Source of the DNA: Gonocerus acuteangulatus
Taxonomy: Eukaryota > Arthropoda > Insecta > Hemiptera > Coreidae
Assembly: GCA_946811695.1 (NCBI GenBank)
Contig: OX328123.1
Location: forward strand, 36,569,660 to 36,633,659
Reading direction: 5' to 3'
DNA length: 64,000 nucleotides
In this document: piece after piece, positions 53,692-64,000 of the stretch
Position numbering within the stretch: position 1 is the first letter of the stretch
Layout: every line of letters begins with the position of its first letter
Notes under the pieces: generated by a model
Seen by the model: the letters and a program-made list of their open reading frames with translations, nothing else
What the model was told of the DNA's origin: nothing
Databases searched by the model: none
Position numbers and translations under genes: made by a program

Positions 53692-54090
53692 ATGCCAAGG
53701 AAAGGTGAATATTTAAGTTTCAAAAACTATAACAGATCGTTAAGAGCTCCTTTCGTAATATATGCAGATTTTGAATGTTTAACTAAAAAAAAATTGATAA
53801 TTGTCAGCCAGATTCATCAGGTTCTTATACCATGAAGTATCAAAAACATGAACCAAATAGTTTTTGTTATTATGTAAAATATGAAAATTATGATTACAAA
53901 CAACCTGTAATATATAGAGGATCTGATTGTACTGATAAATTTATAGAAATGATTCATGAGGAAGTTAAAAATATTCAAAAGATTTATGAAGAAATTAAAC
54001 CGTTGAAAATGACTTTTGAAGAAGAAAAACATTTTAAGGAAACTGATATCTGTCATATTTGTGAGAAACCTATAGGGGTAGAAGGGAAAA

Positions 54091-55491
<1,401 letters not shown>

Positions 55492-55814
55492 AAGTAAGAG
55501 ATCATGATCATTTGACAGGAAAATATCGATGTCCGGCTCATGAAAATTGTAATTTGAATTATAAAAATCCTTTGTTTGTTCCAGTATTCATTCATAATTT
55601 ATCCGGATATGACGCCCATCTATTTGTTAAAGCGATGGGAAAATTTAAAGAAAATATCGAGGTAATTCCAAATACTGAAGAAAAATATATTTCATTCACT
55701 CAGAAAGTTGATAAATTACAAATTAGATTTGTAGACACATTCAGATTTATGGCTACGAGTATGGATTCATTATCTACGAACTTCAGAAAAATTCCTGAAG
55801 AATTGAAAGATAAA
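55492..55814 (+). pseudogene. PolB exonuclease segment
   Basis: RDHDHLTGKYRCPAHENCN opens the segment, followed by FIHNLSGYDAHLFVKAMG (Exo II NLSGYD) and SLSTNFRKIPEELKDK at the end. It is open and in frame with the upstream part once A4 is ignored. HNLSGYDxHL is a signature of DNA_pol_B_2. Confidence 0.9.
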
Positions 55815-57677
55815 AAGTCCGACTCGCAGGAACTGCGTCATCTTAGCGCGGTTACGTACATCTCGAAGAAATGGAATAGATTAGCATCACAAATCACATG
55901 AAACTGACAGCCACTGCCATCATGATTACCACAGCCACTCCAAACTTATTACCAATACCTTTCACCCTTTGTTAGCTTATTTTACTACAATACTAATTTT
56001 ACTGATAAATGCAATTTAAAACTAGAAACAACCTATTAAAAAGTGAGATAAAGAAAGAGAAAAACTATTTCAAAACAACAAAACAAACACTTTTTAAGTT
56101 TTAAGCGCTTATATCTCTCATTGACGTTGTCCCATCAAATATTGCTTCAGAACATTTTTTGTAGAGAATTTAGTAAGCATTCGAATGGTCACTTTCCACT
56201 TACCACGATTTCCCAACCGTTATCGGGATATTTACGAAAAATGTATGGAGGTCCGAAAACATTTCACGTCTATTAATATAATATTTTTTTTCGCATACTT
56301 ACTTAACTCCAAATATAACCAAAATTTAATCATCTTAGTTAGGATTAATTTCCAAGATGTAGAAAATATTTCAATTGAATACTGCGATTCTAAGTACTCG
56401 CAAAAAAAAAAATGACTTACAAAAACATTGGTTCCACTTTTCTCAGAAACGGTTACAGATATCGCCTTAAAAATGGTTTCATTCGTTTTCTTATGTTAAC
56501 AAACCTATAAAACAAGTACCTGCAAGCATATAAACTCAAAAGTCCGACTCGCAGGAACTGCATCATCTTAGCGCGGTTCCTTTCTTATCCCTAGTCTAAT
56601 TTGGAAAGATTAAAATATTTATTTATTGATAAGGCTTCGCAACTTTGGCGAATCGCCTTAAGATTAAAATAGAAGCAGTTATTATTTTGGTTCCACCAGT
56701 CTTGAAAGGTCTTGATTTACGATCTTACCTGGAAGGGTCGGTCAACACTTGAAAGGGTCCCGCTAGTTACAAGGTCTTGGAATCTAGGAAATCTATATTT
56801 CTAACAATAAATTGTTTTGTTATTTTACTTACCTAGTTTTATTGTAAAATACATTATCCAACTATAAGCAATTAAGAAATAACAAGGAATAAAAACAGAC
56901 AAAAAAACCGTTCGAATAAACGAAATCAATTACTTTAATGGTTTAAGCACTTATTTCTCCGATTGACATCGCCTAATTAAAACTACATTATCCAACTATA
57001 ACAAGGAACAAAAAATAACAAGGAATAAAAACAGACAAAAAGAACAGTTCGAATAAGCGAAATCAATTACTTTAAAGTTTTAAGCTCTTATTTCTCCGAT
57101 TGACATCGCCTAATCAAAACTTTTATTAAACCTTTTTTTTAGAGCATTTAATAAGCTTTCTAATGGTATTCTTCCGTTTACCAAGATTCTCAACCTTTTT
57201 CGAGATATTAATGAAAGTAAACAAAGTTACTAAAACTTTTTATGTCTGTTAATAAAATATTTTATTCTAACCCTTCCTTAACTCCAAACGTAACCAAAAT
57301 TTCAACATATTAGTTTTGATGAAAGTAGAACATGCAGAAAATGTTTCAACTGAATCCCATGATTCTAAGTACCCAAACCAAAAACGGTATTCAAAAAATA
57401 TTTTTCCAATTTTCTCGAAAACGGTTAAAGCTATCGCCTTGAAAATGGTTTCATTCGTTTTCCTAGCCCAGGAATCATATAAAACGAGTACTTAGAAGCT
57501 TATGAACTCAAAAACGTAAGCGTTACGATTTTTTTGCGCGAATTTCGCCCCGAACGCCATCTTCCAGTAGGCGGATTTTGCTGGTTAACGAACTTGACCT
57601 TTCAAATTGGACGAAGGATTTTTGTACCAAATTTCATTAAAATCGGACCATTCGTCTTCTATCTAGAGAGCGAACAG

Positions 57678-57760
<83 letters not shown>

Positions 57761-58430
57761 AATTTGAACCACCGTTATTTTCGGTCTCTAGGGGTTCTGA
57801 AACGCGAAATTTTCTAGTCGGCACTTCCGGATTGTTTCATTGTATCAACCCTATAAGCGGGGTTCCTCCCTATGGGGGAGGGAGGAACCGCGCTAAAAAA
57901 ACGTAAGCGTTACGATTTTTTCTGCGCGAATTTCGCCCCAACCGCCATCTTCCAGTGGGCGGATTTTGCTGGTTAACGAACTTGACCTTTCAAATTGGAC
58001 GACGGATTTTTGTACCAAATTTCATCAAAATCGGACCATCAGGGAAGCCAGAAATGAGCGAACAGACAAATATATATATATATTTATATATATATATATA
58101 TATATATATACAAATTTGAACCACCGTTATTTTCGGTCTCTAGGGGTTCTGAAACGCGAAATTTTCTTGTCGGCACGTCCGGATTGTTTCATTGTATCAA
58201 CCTTATAAGCGGGGTTCCTCCCTATGGGGGAGGGAGGAACCGCGCTAAAAACGCAAGCGTTACGATTTTTTTGCCCGAATTTCGCCCCAAACACTATCTT
58301 CTAGTGGGCGGATTCTGCTGCTTAACGAACTTGACCTTTTAAATAAGAAGACAGATTTTTGTGCCAAATTTTATCAAAATCGGACCATTTTTGGGCCGTC
58401 AGGAGCGCGAACAGACAAGCATATATATAA

Positions 58431-58501
<71 letters not shown>

Positions 58502-58642
58502 CATACAAATTTTAGCCACCTATATTTTCGTGATCTATAGGGCCTGAAACATGAAAGTTTCTAGTCGGCACTTCGGGATTGCGTCATGAGGTCAACCTCA
58601 TAAGCGGGTTCTCCCTATGGAGATAGGGAGTAACCGCGCTAA
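55815..58642 (+). mobile_element. Helentron B array (B3) inserted in polB
   Basis: The outer element starts at 55815 (TTAGCGCGGTTAC variant) and ends at 58642 (GTAACCGCGCTAA variant); the variant letters pair, so these two ends belong together. A second 5' end lies at 56540, with 3' ends at 57896 and 58248. The array therefore has two 5' and three 3' termini. TA tracts lie at 57684-57757, 58072-58111 and 58422-58497. It inserted in an A run of polB. Confidence 0.85.
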
Positions 58643-59340
58643 AAGTTAGAAGAATATAAATTCTTGAAATCTATGTTTAGAGAAACCTTTAAATATTATA
58701 AAGATGAAAAATTAGATTTAATTACGAGAAAAGGTGTGTATCCTTATGATTACATGGATTCGGAAGAAAAATTTGAAGAGACGAAATTGCCTTCAATCGA
58801 AAAATTTTATAGTAAATTGAATGATTGTAATATTTCCGAAAACGATTATAAACATGCGAAAAAAGTATGGAAAACATTTGAAATTAAAAATTTAGGAGAG
58901 CATTCAGATTTTTATGTTAAATCAGATGTTTTAATATTAACCGATATTTTTGAAAATTTCAGAGATGTTTGTCTAAAAAGGTATAAACTGGATCCAGCTT
59001 GGTATTTCACCAAGCTGGATTATCGTTGGGATTCGACTGAAATCGAGTTGGAATTATTAAATGATTATATGATTTTGATGTTAGAAAAAGGTACCGTGGG
59101 GGAATTTCACAATGTTGTAATAGATATGCAAAAGCAAATAATAAATATATGAAAAAATATGATAAAAAAGGAAGAACAATATTTGATGAACATTTATCGG
59201 CAATTCATATGAACATAACAAAAGTTAAATTTAATAATCCAATCTACGTTGGAATGAATATATTAGATTTATCAAAACATTTAATGTATGATTTCCATTA
59301 TAATATTATGAAACCGAAATATGAAAATAATCTTAAATTA
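58643..59340 (+). pseudogene. PolB central segment with palm deletion
   Basis: Opens YKFLKSMFRETFKYYKDE. Then SDFYVKSDVLILTDIFENFR and LKRYKLDPAWYFTK form the conserved block before the palm. A shift near 59110 moves the frame, and RYAKANNKYMKKYDKKGRT is followed at once by FDEHLSAIHMNITKVKFNNP and DLSKHLMYDFHYN. In relatives some 200 residues containing motif A (DxxxLYG) and motif B (KxxxxGK) lie between these blocks. Here they are deleted. Confidence 0.85.
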
Positions 59341-59449
59341 TTGAGAGGAGATCGTTGACCGTAGATGATGCAAGGTAGGGATTGTCGGGGTTCGGTCACT
59401 GCTTATGACCGAATATAGCAGTGACCGAACCCCGTCAATCCCTACCTTG
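59341..59449 (+). mobile_element. 109-bp minimal Penelope-like insert
   Basis: Perfect 12-bp duplications AATCTTAAATTA (59329-59340 and 59450-59461). The insert is a 30-nt extension (TTGAGAGGAGATCGTTGACC...) plus two 33-nt inverted arms (CAAGGTAGGGATTG...ACTGCT) around a short loop. It matches the extension and arm ends of the element at 28921-29294. Confidence 0.8.
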
Positions 59450-59461
59450 AATCTTAAATTA

Positions 59462-59980
59462 ATGTACATGGACACAGACAGTCCATATTAAATCATATTA
59501 AAACAGATCTTACATAGATTTTATATCATATTAAAATAGAGCATTTTTATGAAGATATGAAAAATATGATTGATCTGTTCGATACTTCAGATTATCCTGT
59601 CGATAATAGATTTAATATACCAAGAATAAATAAGAAAGTTTTAGGAAAAATGAAAGATGAAAATAATGGAATAATTATGGAAGAATTTATTGGATTAAGA
59701 TCTAAAATGTATGCTCATAAAAATGAGATATCAATTTGTAAGAAATCAAAAGGTACAAAGAAATCTGTTGTGAAAAATAAAATTTCATTCAAGGATTATA
59801 AAGATTGTTTATTCAATAAAAAAAGTACATTATAGAACAACGAATCAAATCAGGAGTTATAAGCATGAAATATATTCAATTTAAGTTAATAAAAAAGCTT
59901 TATCACCTGATGATGATAAACGTTTTATTTTAGAGGATGGAATTAATACTAGAGCACTAGGACATTATAAAAATGTTTAA
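59462..59980 (+). pseudogene. PolB C-terminal segment with motif C
   Basis: KLMYMDTDS (motif C) is followed by a TAA. A short repeated ATCATATTAAAA stretch adds another stop. From 59557 the frame is open again: FDTSDYPVDNRFNIPRINKK, GKMKDENNGIIMEEFIGLRS and KDYKDCLFN, then the end ...GHYKNV at 59980. It lies 17 bp from the right TIR. Confidence 0.85.
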
Positions 59981-60044
59981 ATTGATTCTAATAAAGGTTT
60001 TATAAAATTGATTAATTTTATTTGATAAATTTTATTCGTAATAA

Positions 60045-60332
60045 ATGGAAGCATTGAAAAAGATTCAGCTAGTTGGTCAATGTCAAAATATTCCAATAAA
60101 GAAACTATCAGATTTGAAATGTGGTCAATCTTATCCAATTAAAGAATTTAAAGAAATTTCAACAAAATATGGAAAACGAATAGTTGTTACTTTAAAACAT
60201 AAAGATAAATTTCAAGTTTATCTACCAGATAGATTTACTGATAAATTAAATAAAAAAGATATTCAACAATTAAATTCACAAAAACTATTTTTTGTTTACG
60301 ATGGTTTAAAAGATATAAGTGGTGGTAAGTAA
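60045..60332 (+). pseudogene. TIR-encoded small protein, right copy (truncated)
   Basis: Same protein as 46981-47310, reading toward the right terminus. A codon deletion (KHKDKF for KHKEDKF), a Q for R before VYLP, and a nonsense change (TCA to TAA) after SGGK shorten it to 95 residues. The remaining codons to 60371 are still readable. Confidence 0.7.
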
Positions 60333-61389
60333 ATGCATATTATTAACGTTCAAGAAAACAAAGATGTCTAAAACCGTTCAATCCGAGAAAAATGAAAGTG
60401 ATTAAATTAATTGTATAATATTTTTACTTTTTGGGGATAACCCATTTTTAGCGCGGTTCCTCCCTCCCCCATAGGGAGGAACCCCGCTTATAAGGTTGAT
60501 ACAATGAAACAATCCGGAAGTGCCGACAAGAAAATTTCGCGTTTCAGAACCCCTAGAGACCGAAAATAACGGTGGTTCAAATTTGTATATATATGCCGTT
60601 TTTGGTTTGGGTACTTAGAATCTAGGGATTCAGTTGAAACATTTACTGCATGTTCTACTTTCATTAAAACTAATATGTTGAACTTTTGGTTGCGTTTGGA
60701 GTTAAGGAAGGGTTAGAATAAAATATTTTATTAACAGGCATAAAAAAGTTTTGGTAACTTCGTATACTTTCCTTAATATCTCGAAAAAGGTTGAGAATCT
60801 TGGGAAACGGAAGAATACCATTAGAAAGCTTACTAAATTCTCTACAAAAAAGGTTCTAATGAAAGTTTTGATTAGGCGATGTCAATCGGAGAAATAAGTG
60901 CTTAAAACTTTAAAGTGATTGATTTCGCTTATTCGAACTGTTCTTTTTGTCTTTGATTTTGATACCTAAAATTATGGGATTCAGTTGAAACATTTTCTGC
61001 ATGTTTGAATTTCATCAACACTAATATGTTAAAATTTTGGTTACGTTTGGAGCTAAGGAAGGATTAGAATAAAATATTTTATTAACAGACATGAAATGTT
61101 TTGGGAACTTCGTATACATTCCCTAATATCTCGAAGACGGTTAGGATTATTGGTAAACGGAGGGTTACCATGCGAAAGCTTACTAAATGTTCTACAAAAA
61201 AGATTCTGAAACAATTTTTGATTAGGCTATGTCAATCGGAGAAATAAGTGCTTAAACTTTGAAGTAATTGATTCCGTTTATTCGAACAGTTCTTTTTGTT
61301 TGTTTTTATTCCTTGTTATTTTTTAATTGCTTAAAGTTGGATAATGTATTTGACAATAAAACAGATTAATTAAAATAAGAAAAACAATT

Positions 61390-62600
61390 CATTGTTAAAA
61401 ATATATCAGGCTGTACCGTATGAAATGTCAGTTTTGGATTTGTCGATTTCCTTCAAATGTCTTGAAACTGTCGAGGCTCCTACTCCGAGTTCTTTGGCAT
61501 ATTCCCTAGTGTTTTTAATTGCTTATAGTAGTCAAATGTATTTGTCAATGAAACAGGATACGTATAATTAGAATCAATATTTTGTTTGTTAGAATTCGAA
61601 GATGCCGTATGAATATCTAGATGTGACAGTACTGGTGTTGATTTCGTTCTTTAGAATTATTCTTGGTATTCCCTATTTTCATCTGTTACCTATAGTTTTT
61701 TATTGTTAGTAGATTTTTCTTATTGATTATAGAATATTAATCTATTTGGCTATAAAACAGGATACGTAAAATTAGTGTTCTGAGCGAAATACGTTTAAGA
61801 TTTTCTACCACCACGAACGGCTTTTTTCCTCTATTTTTATCCACTAGATAGGCTTTATTTTGCATATTATTCTATACAAGTTTTATTCAGCAGGGGATTC
61901 TGATGAAATGTCGTGTTTTTGCTGTGGATTTTAAATACGATGTATCTAAGATTGGATAACATTAGCGAGTCTACATATGGTAGTTAAGAACCGACGACGG
62001 AGGATTACTTCTTGCTATGATTTAGTCTACATATGTATATTAAGTCCTAAATCCAATCCTCCTAAAGTTCAATGCCCGTAGAAACCAGGGGGCCGCAGGA
62101 AATTTACCTGCTAAGAGTTAATCCTCAAGAGCTGTAAATATACCCCAGGTATCTGCCGACACAAATACAAAGCCTAGGCGGAGAGCACCCCAAAAACTCA
62201 GATCCAAACATAAGGTTATATACTAAATATTGATAAAGACTACTTAGTTGTAAACCGATTCATCAATTAGCAATCAATATTTTTCACCAAAGGTTATATA
62301 CTAAATATTGATAAAAAGTATTTAATTAGAAAAAAAAAACAATATTCCACAAGACTTGTTTTTGGTCCATTTGTGTCTACTCCATAGACTTAATTAGGTA
62401 TATTATTCTATTGTAGTTGTGCAACTAAACTTTGTTTTATTTTGTTAAATAAAGTTTTTTTTCTTGATTTGTTATTCGTCAAGACTTTTATTTGTCCTTG
62501 TGTATTTACTAGATAGGTTTTATTCAACATATTATTCTATATAGGCTATATTAGGCAGGGTATTCTACTCAATCTTGTGTACTTCTTCTTGATCCTTCTG
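61390..62600 (-). repeat. Degenerate repeats with a mariner-like HTH trace
   Basis: On minus, 61510-61430 reads REYAKELGVGASTVSRHLKE, a helix-turn-helix like that of mariner transposase N-termini. A diverged second copy lies near 61680-61600. From 61820 to 62580 a diverged block (TAGATAGGCTTTATTTTGC; TAGATAGGTTTTATTCAAC; CTAGAAAGGCTTTATTAGG) recurs about every 300-350 bp and translates on minus as NK-[AT]-[FY]-L-x-[DN]-T. No intact gene. Confidence 0.45.
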
Positions 62601-62602
62601 TA

Positions 62603-62854
62603 CATGGGCGTATATAAAAACAATTTCGGGGGGGGGGCTGAGACCATTTCCAGGGTATGGAATACTAAATATTTAAAGCTTGGAATAGTTTTAGGCAACT
62701 AAAACGCTATTACACGTAAAATAAAATATGTTTTATGAACTATGTGATCTTATTTAATTTATTTTTAAGGGTTTTACGAGAAGTTTGTATCATCAATTCA
62801 AAATTTCGGGAGGGGCTGCAGCCCCCTCAGCCCCCCCCCTCATATACGCCCATG
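62603..62854. mobile_element. 252-bp MITE with 8-bp TSD
   Basis: TIR CATGGGCGTATAT and its complement ATATACGCCCATG, followed inward by G-rich GGGGGGGGGCTGAG and its counterpart. Perfect duplications CTTCTGTA at 62595-62602 and 62855-62862. Eight bp suggests hAT. It splits the minus-strand frame 63038-62880. Confidence 0.85.
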
Positions 62855-63268
62855 CTTCTGTATCCTCTAGAAAGGCTTTATTAGGAATATTTTGTATTGA
62901 TTTATAGAGCTTTGCTTTAGAATGAAAGCCAGATTCTGTAATTTCCGCTTCTGTGTAAAAGTTAGCTACTGTCGGTGTCCCTGACGCCTTAATATCACTT
63001 TTATTCGAGATGTTCGAGAGGATTTTGACAATTTTCACGAGATATATAAAAAAAATAAGTTTATTTTTTTTCTAAGCTTATCAAATAGCACTAGGGACAT
63101 GAACGGAACCGCGCTAAGATGCTGCAGTTCCTGCGAGTGGGACTTTTTTTATATATTTTTTTAAATTTTGGATGTTTGGGGAAAAATCGTTAAAAACCTG
63201 GCGAGTGCATTTTTTGGGGAAATGAGGGAATTTTGGAAGTGCGCCAGAAACCCTATTATTATACTACT

Positions 63269-63274
63269 GGTGTT
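63269..63274 (+). repeat. Right target-site duplication GGTGTT
   Basis: Perfect match to 46775-46780. Confidence 0.9.
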
Positions 63275-64000
63275 TTTACGTACAAGACTTGGTTTCAGCG
63301 ATAAATAGGAATTTGTCTACAAAAGGGCGATATTTTTCAGTTTTTTGCGTTTTACGCGCAAACGGTGCGTCGGATCAAAAGATGTCTCGGAATAAATTAG
63401 TCATGAAATTAAATTTTCTATCAGAATTCGTCATAAAATATACCTGTTGCCATTGGAAACTCAAGAGTTAGATGCGCTGGAGAAAAACTGGAGAATGTGT
63501 AGCGGATGGGTGTCGCTACTAAAGGTAGGCTAGGAAGGGTAGGAAGGATGTGTCGGGAGAAGGTAGCCAGGTAAGTACTGTGTCCCGGTTAAGGGCGCTT
63601 CCTTGAACCTGGGGGATACCGACTAGGTACTAGGCGTTAGCTGTTCCACTGAGTCGGGGAGAAGGTGTTCGGTACTGAGCCGTAGCCGTTCCTCAAAGTA
63701 GGACTGAGAGGGGGTAAGGAAGTAAATGAATAAACCAGGTATTGACTAGAGTTGGGGGAAGTAGGAGTCGGGAGTGTAATGACTGGAGGCTGGCTTGACC
63801 ACTGGGTACATCGAGACGGCGGCTTCGTACTTTGTCCAGAGAGAGATCGAGAGAGTGGTCGAGCAGGTAGCTAGGTCCTTGGTCCTGAGTGCATGGCTGG
63901 AGGCTCGTCCTGAGAGAGCTTGAGTGTCCTGAGAGAGCTGGAGTGTCCTGGAGAGAGCGCCGGATGGAATGCCTTCTGGCCTTTGTTTTTTTTTTTTTTT
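63275..64000. other. Right flank; G-rich repetitive end
   Basis: No gene. From about 63480 the sequence becomes purine/G-rich (GGTAGGCTAGGAAGGGTAGG). Toward the end GAGAGAGC..GAGTGTCCT repeats three times (63910-63958), before a T run at the window edge. It could be the 5' region of another retroelement running out of the window. Confidence 0.4.

Larger units (their letters stand above)
60448..63145 (-). mobile_element. Helentron B, copy B4, inserted in the right TIR
   Basis: Reverse orientation: 3' hairpin at 60448-60500 and 5' end (complement of AAGTCCCACTCGCAGGAACTG) at 63145. An exact T-T insertion is proved by the intact left TIR. The body from 60600 to 61380 matches other B copies; 61390-63050 is unlike them and carries other repeats. 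Confidence 0.85.
59997..63268 (-). repeat. Polinton right terminal inverted repeat, split by a Helentron
   Basis: 59997-60447 plus 63146-63268 (574 bp) mirror 46781-47358 with few differences. The break at 60447/63146 lies in a T run that is uninterrupted in the left TIR (complement of 46897-46906). Confidence 0.9.

Overview
The window is eukaryotic, AT-rich and repeat-rich. It is most likely from an arthropod, probably an insect. The evidence is the transposon mix: Helitrons starting TCTATATATATAAAA, Helentrons, Penelope-like elements with GIY-YIG, tRNA-derived SINEs, an I-group LINE, hAT and TTAA elements, and a Polinton/adintovirus-like element. I see no convincing host gene; almost every coding signal belongs to a mobile element, usually a decayed one.

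1-31 kb is a set of nested insertions. The outermost layer is an old LINE copy (RNase H and zinc-knuckle end) in pieces at 1-592, 2909-3079, 20367-20431 and 30871-~30945. It was split by an 8-bp-TSD element (593-2908), a TTAA element (3080-20366) and a hAT element (20432-30870). A second copy of the LINE at 34.7-35.3 kb is uninterrupted and shows what the empty sites looked like. Inside the TTAA element lies a Helitron (3791-19806). Inside that Helitron are a Helentron, a SINE and a Penelope-like foldback (8778-~19297). Inside the foldback are a second Helitron copy (9261-12956) and an apparently intact I-group LINE (13181-19208) with full ORF1 and ORF2.

31-46.7 kb holds scattered relics: a LINE endonuclease fragment, a hAT transposase fragment, SINEs, a Penelope inverted duplication with a GIY-YIG domain and hammerhead-ribozyme motifs, a TIR element with a DDE-type transposase relic, MITEs and a Tc1/mariner-related transposase relic.

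46781-63268 is a Polinton (Maverick)/adintovirus-like element. It has about 575-bp TIRs with 5'-AG...CT-3' ends and a perfect 6-bp TSD (GGTGTT). Its genes, left to right, are: a TIR-borne ORF, the C-terminal end of a packaging ATPase, a phospholipase-A2-domain virion-type protein, a pX-like core protein, an adenain-like protease, a coiled-coil protein, a zinc ribbon, a BRO-N protein (minus strand), small zinc proteins, and a protein-primed-type DNA polymerase B with SAP repeats. Integrase, the major and minor capsid proteins and most of the ATPase are missing, apparently by one internal deletion at the left TIR. Two Helentrons and a 109-bp Penelope-like insert interrupt polB, and a third Helentron interrupts the right TIR. 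Without the inserts the element is about 9.4 kb. It carries frameshifts, stops, a lost protease cysteine and a deleted polymerase palm, so it is a dead copy.

63275-64000 is flanking DNA, becoming G-rich and repetitive at the end.
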